Position numbers and translations under genes: made by a program. A stretch of DNA of 37,131 bases from Acidobacteriota bacterium (lineage in GTDB: Bacteria; Acidobacteriota; Terriglobia; Acidiferrales; UBA7541), in the NCBI GenBank assembly GCA_003225295.1, contig QHYZ01000031.1, forward strand, positions 1 to 37,131, in the 5' to 3' direction. The notes under the pieces are model-generated. The model saw only the letters and a list, made by a program, of their open reading frames with translations. It had not been told where the DNA came from and did no database searches. Each line of letters opens with the position of its first letter. Position 1 is the stretch's first letter. This document shows positions 17,336 through 26,247 of the stretch, piece after piece.

Positions 17336-17968
17336 TGTTCCTGTATTGCCTGGCAGCGGCCCTTGTTTTCGGTTATCCGCAGCAAAAGAGTTCTAAGACC
17401 GAGGAGCAGGTTGCGGCGCAGCGGCAAGCCAGTCTCCTCTTGGAGCGCCATCGCCAAGTGGCTATTCGAATGAACGAGGTGGCCGCGCACATCGGCTCTG
17501 AGGCTGACGCACGTTCGTGGATGAAGTCGCGGATTATGTTCGCTGACAGCCTGCCTTCTTCGCGGCCACGCCGAATATGAGGCCGTTTCCGATCCGTTGC
17601 GACAAATTCCCGAACAAAGGATTGCCGATGTGTGGAACAAATACGTTCGAGAAATCGGTGCTTCGGAAGAGCCCATTGTCCGTCCACGCGCTCGGAATCG
17701 TTCCCTGCGACCACATCACCTGCCCGGACGCAATATTCGACAATCTACGAGGCGCACGCGCACGATTGCGGAAGTGCTTTGTCGTTTCCGATGCCATCAA
17801 GAGGAGTCTGGAAAATACGAAGGCCAACCAGAAAACCAGTGCCTGGCTGGAAGCGCGGACAGACGCCAATCCGCTTTGATCCGGTACGTGCGCGCGCACG
17901 CTGTGGAGCACTTCAAGCAACTCGTGGAGCCGCTCTTTGAGGAACTGTTTCCCGCGAGCCATCAGGCC
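17336..17968 (+). pseudogene. Decayed secreted-protein gene (multiple frameshifts and a stop)
   Basis: A readable protein is split across two or three frames. It starts MFLYCLAAALVFGYPQQ (signal-peptide-like), then AAQRQASLLLERHRQVAIRM and NEVAAHIGSEADARS. It slips to VADYVR, a TGA, then QPAFFAATPN. Another slip gives YEAVSDPLRQIPEQRIADVW and NKYVREIGASEEPIV. The other frame resumes with AIFDNLRGARARLRKCFVV, SDAIKRSLENTKANQ and LEARTDANPL. The last piece, IRYVRAHAVEHFKQLVEPLF and EELFPA, is back in the former frame. In sum about 200 residues, probably shorter than the intact form because the middle block is missing. The function of the intact relatives is unknown. Confidence 0.7.
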
Positions 17969-18134
17969 AGTTCAAAAAGTCCGTAGAAGCGCTCGCCGAT
18001 ACACGCCAAGGGTTTGCCTCGATCAGGCCGTAGGGTTCAGGGAATGGTCTGAGATATAGAGAATGCTTCCGACAGCCCAAACAGGTCAAAGGCTGTTGAG
18101 GACACGTTCGGCAAAGTAGATGTTCTGCTGGAAG

Positions 18135-19391
18135 TTATCTTTCGATTTCGATCTCTGTGGTGCGTTTGGGATCCTGTGCTGCCGGCTTGCTCGCAGCAGG
18201 CCGGTTAACACGCTCGTCGAGGAAATCCGCCATTTCCAGCCGCAAATTTCCAGCGTTGGTTGAATAGGTTATTCCGGTTTCGAAATCGACGATCCCTGCG
18301 CGAATGAGCTTGTCAATCTCGCCATCGAAGTACTGCATGCCCTCGGTGGTGCCGTCGCGCATGGCATCAAGAAGTGACTTGCCTTCGCTTTCACCTTTTT
18401 CAACGTACTCCCGCGTACGCATCGTTGACCTGAGAATTTCCACGGCGGCGATGCGTCCCTGGCCGTCCATCTTGGGAAGGAGGCGCTGGGAAAGGATGTA
18501 ACGGAAGGCTTTGGAGAGCCGGGTGCGAATGGCTTGCTGGTCGGCCATTGGGAAAACTCCAACGATGCGCTCCACGGTCTTCGATGCATCAACGGTATGC
18601 AACGTGGACATGACCAGGTGCCCCGTTTCCGAAGCTTCCAGGGCGATCTCAATCGTTTCCCGGTCACGCATTTCGCCTACGAGAATGACTTTCGGCGCTT
18701 GCCGGAGCGCCGCTCGCAAAGCCAACGCAAAGGTAGGTGTGTCTGAGTGCAGTTCGCGCTGATGGATCGTCGCTTTCTTGTGGCGATGAAGAAACTCGAT
18801 GGGGTCTTCAATGGTCAGGATGTGGTAGGCCTTCTCCTCGTTCATCTTGTCGAGGATGGCCGCGAGAGTTGAAGATTTCCCGGAACCGGTTGGACCCGTC
18901 ACAAGCACGATGCCGTTGCGCAGATCCACAATTTCCTTCAATGCCTCCGGCAGATTCAGCTCCTCGAATCCGGGGATTTTGTCGGGAACGACACGCATTA
19001 CAATGGCGCAACTTCCGCGCTGCTTGAAGATATTTACGCGGAAACGCGCCACGCCCGCGATTCCGTAGGAAAGATCTGCGGAGCCGTCCTCCTCGAGCTT
19101 GCGGATAGGCGTCTCGTTTTTTCCCATGATGTCGTTGGCAATCGAGCGCGTATCCTGCGAACTCAGACACTCCAGCCCTTTATACTTGAGCTGCGTGAGC
19201 TGGCCGCTGACCTCGATTTGAGGCGCGCGGCCCGGCGAGAAGATTAAGTCACTGACGTGCGAGCTGGCCTTCAACATGGCAGTGACGAGCTGGGCGGTGT
19301 GAATCGTCCTTTGCGCTGCAGGTGCCGATGTTGGCGCCGGCACTTGCGCGGGCGCTGTCTGCGACGGCATGGTTTGTGTAGGTATCCCCAT
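18135..19391 (-). CDS. pilT: PilT-family type IV pilus retraction ATPase
   Basis: A cytoplasmic hexameric motor ATPase of the secretion-ATPase superfamily that drives pilus retraction or a related twitching function. From the ATG at 19391 the protein has 418 residues. A Pro/Ala/Thr-rich N-terminal tail (about 30 residues, unusual for PilT) leads into HTAQLVTAMLKASSHVSDLI and the PilT N-domain. Walker A GPTGSGKS lies at ~166-173, an Asp box around TIEDPIEFLH, Walker B in VILVGEMRDRET and the His box in STLHTVDASKTVERI. A frame opening at a GTG (19448) would add 19 residues; the ATG is better placed behind AGG. No other pilus genes are in the window. The extended C-terminal tail suggests a PilT/PilU-like paralogue rather than the pilus-cluster copy. 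Confidence 0.88.
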   Translation of the reverse strand: MGIPTQTMPSQTAPAQVPAPTSAPAAQRTIHTAQLVTAMLKASSHVSDLIFSPGRAPQIEVSGQLTQLKYKGLECLSSQDTRSIANDIMGKNETPIRKLEEDGSADLSYGIAGVARFRVNIFKQRGSCAIVMRVVPDKIPGFEELNLPEALKEIVDLRNGIVLVTGPTGSGKSSTLAAILDKMNEEKAYHILTIEDPIEFLHRHKKATIHQRELHSDTPTFALALRAALRQAPKVILVGEMRDRETIEIALEASETGHLVMSTLHTVDASKTVERIVGVFPMADQQAIRTRLSKAFRYILSQRLLPKMDGQGRIAAVEILRSTMRTREYVEKGESEGKSLLDAMRDGTTEGMQYFDGEIDKLIRAGIVDFETGITYSTNAGNLRLEMADFLDERVNRPAASKPAAQDPKRTTEIEIER

Positions 19392-19471
19392 GAATTGACC
19401 TGTGCTTGAGAGGCCCGAGAAACGGAATGCCAGTCGCGAGAACCGCACCTATGAGGCCTTTCTTCTTGACT

Positions 19472-19514
19472 ATTGTATTGCAGGTGTACCGGCGGTCAGG
19501 GATGGGTTCACCTG
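19472..19514 (-). promoter_or_regulatory. Candidate pilT promoter with an overlapping inverted repeat
   Basis: Reverse-strand TACAAT (19472-19477) and CTGACC (19494-19499), 16 nt apart, form a moderate promoter about 80 nt before the pilT ATG. An imperfect 10-bp inverted repeat (CAGGTGTACC at 19481-19490 and GGTTCACCTG at 19505-19514, 9 of 10 paired) brackets the -35 box. It would suit a dimeric repressor or activator. Confidence 0.4.
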
Positions 19515-19619
19515 TAATTTCTTGAGGGTAACTGTCCGGATGGGCAGGCTGGGCCGGACAAGAAGCGCGGCGGCAACGAGGACTAAACTATCTTCGTGCC
19601 AGTCGGTTCATTCTCTGAC

Positions 19620-21182
19620 TCACGGCTTGGCAGCACCATCGATAAAGCTGGCGATGTTGGTCTTGAGCTTGGCGAGATCTTCGTCGCGGAGATACATCAT
19701 GTGTCCCGCGTCGTAATACTGCAGACGGATGTTTTTCTGGAGCTTGTCGGGGAGGCCGAGATGCTCCATGGTGTATTCGGTAGCATAGAAGGGAGTCGCC
19801 AAGTCGTAAATTCCGTTTTCCACTTCGACTTGCAGATGCGGATTAGTAAGCATGGCCTGAATCAAATCACCTTCCACATTCGGTGAACCGGGAAATCCGA
19901 AGTTGTCGCCGCCGCGATGCTTCCAGTCCCAATTCTGCCCGGCATCGTCCGAGCCGGTGTGATAGACCTTGTCTTGTCCGAACTTCAGTTCGTCGCGGAC
20001 ATAGTTGTTAAATGCTGCGGTGAACGGCCCGGTGATCGAGGTGTCTTGCGGATCGTATTCGGCAAATTCGCCGAGCAAATCGTAGCTCCAACCTGAAAAC
20101 CGCGCGTCGAGGCGTCCGGTGGTCAAGCCGCGACTGCGCTGCAGTTCCTTCATGAACTGCGGCAGGTTCACCCGCAGATTAGCTTTGACAAGGTAGTCCT
20201 CGCCGAGACCGGTAAAGCGGGAAAGCTTTCTTGCGACGGCGGCCTTTTCCGCTTCACCCAGCTTCGAACCTTTGATCAAAGCATCCGCGTAGTCCGTCTG
20301 CGCATACTTTCGCGTTTCTTCTAGAAAGGAATTCAGATTATCGGGCCGGTCCTTCAGCACTTTGTGGTACCAGGCGGTGGCCGCATAGCTGGGCAGATAA
20401 AAGATGTACGGCATATCCTCGCCAGGATTGAACGAAATGGTTCCCAAGTTCAGCACGGAAGAGATCAGCACGATGCCGTTGAAGTACAGGCCGTCATGCG
20501 ACTGCAAATAATTTGAAAGCGCCGCGGAGCGGAACGTGCCGTAGCTTTCACCGATGAGGAATTTCGGGGAATTCCAACGGCTGTTGCGGCTGACGTAGGT
20601 ATTGACGAATTGCGCCAGGGATTTCACGTCCTGATCGACGCCCCAGAAATCCTTGTCCTGCGCCTTACCCACGGCGTGGCTGAATCCCGTTCCCACAGGG
20701 TCGAGGAAGACCAAATCCGTTTTGTCCAAGAGACAGTAGGGATTTTCGGAGAGCTTGTAGGGAGCGGGAGGCGTCGCCTCGGCGTTTACGGTGATCACCC
20801 GGCGCGGCGAAAATGAGCCCATGTGCAGCCACACCGAGGAAGAACCCGGCCCGCCGTTGTAAACGAAGGCGATGGGGCGCTGGCTCAAATCCTTCTCGCC
20901 ACTTCGCGTATAGGCAGTGTAATAGACCAGCGCGGTTGGTTCGTCCTTTTCGTTCTTCAAGAGAATCGTCGCCGCCGTGGCCTTGTACGAAATCACCTGG
21001 CCACCGATCTTGATACTGTGATCCGTGACGGAAGATTCTTCCTTGGGCGGCGCAGCAGCGACTGCTTCACCGGGCTTATCAGCGGGTTTGGCATCTTTGT
21101 CTTGCGCGCGCACCCCGGTGGCAATCGCAGTCATGGCCAAGGCCAGCGCCAGCAACACGCTCAGGTTTCTCGCACGGATCAT
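19620..21182 (-). CDS. Secreted S10-family serine carboxypeptidase-like peptidase
   Basis: A 520-residue exported hydrolase of the serine carboxypeptidase family (alpha/beta-hydrolase fold). An N-terminal signal peptide is clear (MIRARNLSVLLALALAM, cleavage likely after VRAQ-region Ala). The oxyanion region is YNGGPGSSSVW (~108-118). The catalytic triad is S213 in GESYGTFR, D460 in NGIYDLATPF and H494 in DAGHMMY. It probably trims peptides from the C-terminal end in the periplasm or outside the cell, perhaps at low pH. The ATG at 21182 fits. The HAD phosphatase gene lies 57 nt upstream on the same strand, so the two may be cotranscribed, but no functional link is evident. Confidence 0.9.
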   Translation of the reverse strand: MIRARNLSVLLALALAMTAIATGVRAQDKDAKPADKPGEAVAAAPPKEESSVTDHSIKIGGQVISYKATAATILLKNEKDEPTALVYYTAYTRSGEKDLSQRPIAFVYNGGPGSSSVWLHMGSFSPRRVITVNAEATPPAPYKLSENPYCLLDKTDLVFLDPVGTGFSHAVGKAQDKDFWGVDQDVKSLAQFVNTYVSRNSRWNSPKFLIGESYGTFRSAALSNYLQSHDGLYFNGIVLISSVLNLGTISFNPGEDMPYIFYLPSYAATAWYHKVLKDRPDNLNSFLEETRKYAQTDYADALIKGSKLGEAEKAAVARKLSRFTGLGEDYLVKANLRVNLPQFMKELQRSRGLTTGRLDARFSGWSYDLLGEFAEYDPQDTSITGPFTAAFNNYVRDELKFGQDKVYHTGSDDAGQNWDWKHRGGDNFGFPGSPNVEGDLIQAMLTNPHLQVEVENGIYDLATPFYATEYTMEHLGLPDKLQKNIRLQYYDAGHMMYLRDEDLAKLKTNIASFIDGAAKP

Positions 21183-21239
21183 CGTTTCTCTCCCTAGAAC
21201 AAACGCGTATTTCGTGGTTCGACAAGGCTGAGATTCTAC

Positions 21240-21929
21240 CTATTTATAAGGACCGCCGGACTTTTTTGCTCGAAGACCGAAGAGTAAGAACTCTTCGCCC
21301 GCCGCCGAGGAATCCCGAAAAAGGTCGGCGCAGTCGTTGACGATCCAATCGGCGCCCGCTTGCTGGAGTTCGGCGTCGCTCGCGGTGGTGCGCAATGCCA
21401 AGACGCGTGCTCCCGCCGCTTTGCCGGAACGAGTTCCCGCGGGAGCATCCTCTATAACAATGCACTCGCTCGCAGGTACAGCGAGAATCCGTGCCCCTGC
21501 TAGGTACGGTTCAGGGTCCGGCTTACCATGCTTCACATCGGTCGCGGTGATCAGATGTTTCGGCTTTGGCAGTCCTGCTGCGCCGATGCGCACGCTAGCC
21601 AATGCCCGCGTGCAGGAGGTCACGATCGCCCAGCGTTCGAGAGGGAGGGCCTGCAGCAACTCCATCGCGCCGGGCAACGGAACGACTCCCTCAACGTCGG
21701 CGATTTCACGGCGCTCCATTTCACGATCCTCCGCAGCGTGATCCGCGTGGGGAAGAAGCTCGCGGATGGTGGAGATACTCGGACGCCCGTGCGCTTTTTT
21801 TACAACTTCGTCGGGCTCGAATCCGTGCTCGCGCGCCCACCCGGCCCACGCCCGCGCCACCGCTGGCGTGGAATCCACTAACACGCCGTCCAGATCGAAA
21901 AGTACAGCGCGACAACAGATGCTCATCAT
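21240..21929 (-). CDS. HAD-superfamily (subfamily IA) sugar-phosphatase-like phosphohydrolase
   Basis: A 229-residue cytoplasmic HAD hydrolase. Motif I is VLFDLDGVLVDS with the nucleophile D12 and acid D14, motif II is WAIVTSCT, motif III lysine is in KHGKPDPEPYL and motif IV is IVIEDAPAGTRSG. The helical cap between motifs I and II and the SGKAAGA segment place it with beta-phosphoglucomutase/2-deoxyglucose-6-phosphatase-like enzymes. The phosphate substrate is unknown, though a sugar phosphate is likely. Two ATG codons stand in tandem at the start; the first is used. Confidence 0.85.
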   Translation of the reverse strand: MMSICCRAVLFDLDGVLVDSTPAVARAWAGWAREHGFEPDEVVKKAHGRPSISTIRELLPHADHAAEDREMERREIADVEGVVPLPGAMELLQALPLERWAIVTSCTRALASVRIGAAGLPKPKHLITATDVKHGKPDPEPYLAGARILAVPASECIVIEDAPAGTRSGKAAGARVLALRTTASDAELQQAGADWIVNDCADLFRDSSAAGEEFLLFGLRAKKSGGPYK

Positions 21930-22016
21930 GATTCATGATAGGCAGAAACCCGCGAATTACGAAATGATAGTGTGGCTAACGTTTTTCCTTCTCATTTAAG
22001 AGAAAAGTAAACACTC

Positions 22017-22298
22017 ATGAAGCGAAAACGCAGCTTTCGCCGGCTGCTGCGGAGCGTGGCTGCCGGCGAGGAGATTACCGCAGAAGCTCATGCAAAAACT
22101 AGGGGCCTATGGCGATACGATCAAGATTGCCGATGACTTCGATGTGCCGTTGCCGGGCGCGATTTTGGATGCATGAGAGGGCCTGCGACGCCGGAGAAGA
22201 AAGAAGCGATGGACTAATTGCTCACGGCAGATCGTGTCTTTCAAAAATACAAAGTGCCAGGAATTGAATGCCAGGTGGGTCATCCAGCGAAGGTTTGA
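22017..22298 (+). pseudogene. Relic of a Phd/YefM-type antitoxin with the tail of its PIN toxin
   Basis: From the ATG at 22017 one frame reads SFRRLLRSVAAGEEIT, the core of Phd/YefM-type antitoxins (LLRxVxAGEEITV). After a frameshift a second frame reads KLGAYGDTIKIADDFDVPLP and GAILDA, then TGA at 22174-22176: the toxin-binding tail. Forty-odd nucleotides on, 22218-22298 encodes LLTADRVFQKYKVP, the last strand and helix of a VapC PIN domain, ending in TGA. Almost the whole toxin gene is therefore deleted. The boundaries follow readable codons. It is the second toxin-antitoxin relic in the window. Confidence 0.65.
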
Positions 22299-23206
22299 GG
22301 CGGCGGTGCAGGCGGTTCGTGCGCCGACGAAGAAGTGTGCTCGACCAAGTGATAGGCAAAGGAAAAAACTCTTGCAACGGGGGATCCACGCGCCAGCGCG
22401 AAAGCCGTTCTGCGTGCCTTGAAAAACTTCAGGGGTGACTCCACGATCGCGGTAGGGCGCTTGTTGATCTGAATGGTGGGGCAATGAAGAAGACCTTGTG
22501 CGCCATTCATTGAACGTGCGAGTTGGGACTGCCCTAAGACTCCAATTCAATCAGACAACTTACTAAAGGCTGCTCGCACAACGGTTGATCGGTATCGGTA
22601 ACTTCGTGTGAGGGCCTACTTGGGGAATAGGTGTTACTAAATGACGACTGGGTCCGGTTAGCGGGAATCAGAGGCATAGCGCTTGTGCGATGATTCGCTA
22701 TGAGTTTTAACGATTCCAGAGTAAGTGTTGTAGTCTGTGCGCCGCCCGCCGGCCGGAATCATATCCACACTCGGCACTGGAGAGCATCCGACGCTGCGGC
22801 ATTTCATGGAAATGCTTTCCAAGTGTGAACCGATTCCACAGACATTTTTGGGAACCTCGTTGATGGGTGTACTCCAAGCAGGTCAGTGAGTGGGGCGCCA
22901 TGGCTTCAGAAAGCTTTGCGACAAGTGCGGTTTTGACCGCACCGAAACTTGAGACAGGAGGCTCAAAGACAGACAGTTCAACGGGCTGGTCTATCGCACT
23001 GTCAACGGCTTTGGCATTTCGGCCAGCCTGTATGAAATCCTACAGATCCAAATTCAACCCATTTCCGATAATCAATTGATTTTGTTCGCATAACGTTGGG
23101 ACGCTACTGATATTCTGCGTCTCCTCGGTTCAGTAAAAAGGGAACTCGAAAGGAGGGCAAGAGACGCAACAAGGAATGAAACGTCGCCCAGCGGTTCAAA
23201 GCTAGT
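22299..23206. other. Gene-poor stretch between the toxin-antitoxin relic and tRNA-His
   Basis: No convincing intact gene was found on either strand. One forward stretch at about 22960-23080 reads NGLVYRTVNGFGISASLYEI before a TAA, with protein-like composition, and may be the tail of a lost gene; it has no start and no recognisable family. An 8-bp inverted repeat (TGCGTCTC at about 23117 and GAGACGCA near 23161) encloses a loop too long for a terminator. The stretch lies at the 3' side of the tRNA, where integrating elements often enter, but no duplicated tRNA end was seen. Confidence 0.4.
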
Positions 23207-23283
23207 TGGGGTGGGAGACGGGGATTGAACCCGCGACATTCGGTGCCACAGACCGACGCTCTACCAGCTGAGCTACTCCCACC
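23207..23283 (-). tRNA. tRNA-His (GTG anticodon)
   Basis: The reverse strand folds as a full cloverleaf. The acceptor GTGGGAG (23276-23282) pairs with CTCCCAC (23211-23217). The extra 5' G (23283) faces discriminator C (23210), the hallmark of histidine tRNA. The D arm is GCTC-AGCTGGTA-GAGC, the anticodon stem TCGGT/ACCGA closes loop CTGTGGC with anticodon GTG, and the T arm contains GGTTCAATC. The CCA end (23207-23209) is encoded. It is the only RNA gene in the window. Confidence 0.95.
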
Positions 23284-23299
23284 ACCGTGCGACCACCCT

Positions 23300-23327
23300 A
23301 GTTTACGCTAATTCCCACGCATGGAAA
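23300..23327 (-). promoter_or_regulatory. Candidate promoter of the tRNA-His gene
   Basis: Reverse-strand TTTCCA (23322-23327) and TAAACT (23300-23305) are spaced by 16 nt. The -10 box ends 16 nt before the tRNA 5' end, which leaves a short leader. The match is moderate only. The rest of the 23284-23767 gap showed no gene and no other clear signal. Confidence 0.3.
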
Positions 23328-23767
23328 AGTGGGCGGCGGACGTTCCGGACGTTCCATCCAGGACACGGCCAGAGGCTTCCGGGAGCAATTCAGAAAGAAA
23401 GCACCGTTATTCTCAAATTCACAAAAATAGTCACTCTGACTTTGCCTTTGCCAGAAATTTCGGATGAGACTCGCCTCTTCTGTTTCGAATAACCGCTTCC
23501 TAACGGCTTGTAGCAATACCTAAATAAAGGGAAGTCTTTCACTAGCGTGGATTCATAGCTCTTCACTCGCTTCCACGATGCGGTTCATATCAAGGTTCAT
23601 GCAGATCGAATAAGAATCGCCCGACCAAAGCCTAGCGCGAATCGATCAGGGTTTAACTTCTGGGGACATTGCTGGCATGAAATGGATTGCCGTATTCAGC
23701 AGCTTCGGGCAGACTTTCTATAGTGAAAGGAATATGTTACCCCGGAATTGAATACTCACAACTTTTT

Positions 23768-24790
23768 ATGCCCGTAGATTTTATTCCGCAGCCTTCAACC
23801 ACTAGTAGCGGCCGTGGAGAATCCCGCAAATTACTGACGATTCTGTGCCCGGTGCACAATGAGGGAAACGTGGTTCCTTTGTTTTTCGCACGGATACACC
23901 CGATCATGGAGGAACTTTCACTTCGGTATGCTGTCCATCTCGTTTTTCTTAACAACGCGTCCTTCGACAACACCTGCGAACAGATCCAGAAGATCAAGGA
24001 GAGGTGGCCAACGACATACGTGGTCACGATGAGCCGGAACGTTGGGTATCATGCCTCTCTGGAATGTGGACTACGGAATGTGACCGGAGATCTGCTTGTT
24101 TTTATTGACGTGGACTGTGAAGACCCCCCGGAAATGATCCTGCAGTTCGTCGAAAAGCATGAGCAAGGCTACGACATCGTCTACGGCGAGCGAGTTGATC
24201 GAGAAGAAATAGAGATTATAAAGGCCGTCCGGAAAATATTCTACAGATTCCTCCATTCCGTAGCGGACGAAGACATTATCCTGGACATGGCGGAGTTTTC
24301 GCTTTTTACACGCGAAGTGCGCAACGCAATCGTGAATGAAAATACATCGTTCCCCTTCATCAGAGCCTCCATCGGACGCGTAGGATTCAATCGGGCTGCG
24401 ATTCCATTCAAGCGCGACAAGAGGATTGCGGGAGACAGCCACTACAACCTGATAGGCATGTCCATATTTGCAATTGCCGGAATCCTCTCGGCCTCAACAT
24501 TGTTTCTTCGATTGCCCATTTTTCTTCTACCCCTCTGGCTCCTGACTCTGCTCGGCTTGGGAGTTGGCTACGTGAAAACTCATTCTCCCTGGTTTGTGCT
24601 CTCGGCCCTGATCCTTTTTGCCGCCTATGTGGGGGGGACGCTGGCTTTCACTGCTTTGTATGTTGCGCGCACCTATAAAAATGGGCTGCATCGCCCGAAT
24701 GCCTTTATCGACCACGGGCGCAGTATCTTGCCGCCAAACAAGTCCACTGAGGGGATAGCCGAGCCAAGCACTTATTCGGTTTCGGAGTGA
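23768..24790 (+). CDS. GT2 glycosyltransferase, DPM1/GtrB-like (polyprenyl-phosphate type)
   Basis: Transfers a sugar, probably from a nucleotide donor, to a polyprenyl-phosphate carrier at the inner membrane. A cytoplasmic GT-A domain comes first: LTILCPVHNEGNVVPLF (donor strand), VFLNNASFDNTCE, MSRNVGYHASLECGL and the metal-binding FIDVDCEDPPE. Two membrane helices follow (SIFAIAGILSASTLFLRLPI and LSALILFAAYVGGTLAFTAL). The closing YVARTYKNGLHRPNAF resembles the RxYxExxxRP end of GtrB/ArnC-like enzymes. From the ATG at 23768 it has 340 residues; a TTG at 23687 would add 27 residues, and neither has a strong ribosome site. It opens the surface-glycan region. Confidence 0.85.
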   Translation: MPVDFIPQPSTTSSGRGESRKLLTILCPVHNEGNVVPLFFARIHPIMEELSLRYAVHLVFLNNASFDNTCEQIQKIKERWPTTYVVTMSRNVGYHASLECGLRNVTGDLLVFIDVDCEDPPEMILQFVEKHEQGYDIVYGERVDREEIEIIKAVRKIFYRFLHSVADEDIILDMAEFSLFTREVRNAIVNENTSFPFIRASIGRVGFNRAAIPFKRDKRIAGDSHYNLIGMSIFAIAGILSASTLFLRLPIFLLPLWLLTLLGLGVGYVKTHSPWFVLSALILFAAYVGGTLAFTALYVARTYKNGLHRPNAFIDHGRSILPPNKSTEGIAEPSTYSVSE

Positions 24791-24868
24791 TGACGAGTCT
24801 GGAACAGGAAGTATCTCTATCCTGAAGGTGGCCGCTGCAACGAAGTTCTAACTTGATCGGTGAGAAAC

Positions 24869-26077
24869 ATGCTGAAAAGTGAAGATCCAAACCTCTTGCC
24901 GACTCGCAGAAATCTTCAGCTAGATTTCCTACGCGGTGTTGCCATTCTTTTGGTCATCCTTCGCCACACCGTCCTATTTCATGTACCTGGCTGGGAAGCC
25001 TCGCTGGTGCAATTTGGCTGGGCAGGAGTTGATCTGTTTTTTGTCCTCAGCGGATTTTTGATTTCCGGCTTACTGTTCTCTGAGTATCGGCAAAACGGGA
25101 TGATTCGATTCGCAAGGTTTGCTGTCCGGCGCGCATTAAAGATCTATCCCGCGTTTTACTTCCTCGTGCTCCTTACCGTGCTCGCTCGTATTGCTTTGCA
25201 CACGTCTGATGCGGTGCTTCGGCCTTTGTTGCACGACATTTTTTTCATCCAGAGTTACATGCCTGGAACGTACGGGCACTTTTGGTCGCTCTCCGTTGAG
25301 GAACACTTCTACATTCTTCTCCCGGTTTTACTGTACTTCATGATTCGCGTTAGCAAGCCCGGAGAGCCGAACCCGTTCCGGTTTTTCCCGTGGTTATTTT
25401 CTATAACTGCGATTGCTCTCTTGCTGGCGCGCCTGTGGACCGCGAAACACGTGGTTCCCTTTGCCTGGCAAACTCACCTATACCCGACACATCTCCGCTT
25501 CGATTCCCTGATGTTTGGCGTTCTTTTGTCTTATTGGGCCCAGTTTCACGCCGGGAGATTTTGGGGATTCGCGCGTCCGCGGTATTTCTTGTTCATTTTG
25601 GCGGGCGTCTTTCTAATCTCGCCGGGCTTCCTGCTAACCCAGGAAACACCTTGGATGTACACCTACGGCTTCACGGTGCTGTATCTCGGATTTGGCGCCA
25701 TCCTGATAGGAATGCTCAGCGCACCGATGGAATTGATGCCAAGGGTGCTGCAAGTCTTCCTTCGCACATTCGCTTTCATCGGTGGATTCTCATATTCAAT
25801 TTACCTGTGGCACGTTCCCTGGCTGATCTTGCTGGGAGCTGCCGGCGTTCTTCGCATCCCCTATTTGGGCGTCGCGGTTTTTATCCTGGGCTCCATGGCC
25901 GTCGGAATTATGACTTCGAGACTCGTTGAAATTCCGATGATTCGGGTGCGTGACCGTCTCTTTCCACGTGATACCGACTTAGCGCAGGTAAGCCACGGCG
26001 AGTTGAGAATCCAGACTACGGCCAACCTCGCAATTAGTAGCATTGAGCATCCGGTTGAGATTGATCCGCTGAACTGA
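24869..26077 (+). CDS. Acyltransferase-3 family membrane O-acyltransferase (OafA/YrhL-like)
   Basis: A polytopic inner-membrane acyltransferase of about 402 residues that usually adds acetyl or another acyl group to a glycan or lipid. QLDFLRGVAILLVILRHT contains the family arginine and the catalytic-type histidine in helix 1, then WAGVDLFFVLSGFLISGLLF and ...RFAVRRALKIYPAFYF, both signature segments. HFWSLSVEEHFYILLPVLL holds the second conserved histidine and glutamates. About ten helices are predicted, with no SGNH domain at the C-terminus. The ATG at 24869, 5 nt behind GGTGAG, is preferred to a GTG at 24860. The GT2 gene ends 78 nt upstream. Confidence 0.9.
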   Translation: MLKSEDPNLLPTRRNLQLDFLRGVAILLVILRHTVLFHVPGWEASLVQFGWAGVDLFFVLSGFLISGLLFSEYRQNGMIRFARFAVRRALKIYPAFYFLVLLTVLARIALHTSDAVLRPLLHDIFFIQSYMPGTYGHFWSLSVEEHFYILLPVLLYFMIRVSKPGEPNPFRFFPWLFSITAIALLLARLWTAKHVVPFAWQTHLYPTHLRFDSLMFGVLLSYWAQFHAGRFWGFARPRYFLFILAGVFLISPGFLLTQETPWMYTYGFTVLYLGFGAILIGMLSAPMELMPRVLQVFLRTFAFIGGFSYSIYLWHVPWLILLGAAGVLRIPYLGVAVFILGSMAVGIMTSRLVEIPMIRVRDRLFPRDTDLAQVSHGELRIQTTANLAISSIEHPVEIDPLN

Positions 26078-26247
26078 CAGTCCTGCGCGAACGGCTGCCC
26101 TGTTTCTCTCTGCTCTCCCCTCACCTGGCTAGCGCCGATCAGGTTTCGTGCTATTTAGAACATACTCCCCTCGCTTCCTTGAACGATTCGAAATCATCGG
26201 GACTAGACTGGTTCTTAGGTCATTGTCTTGTCTTCAGGAGGCGTGCT

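Noticed and set aside
23207-23283. Integration site (att) at tRNA-His
   Set aside because: No second copy of the tRNA 3' end was noticed in the window and no integrase gene is present, so no element boundaries can be set.
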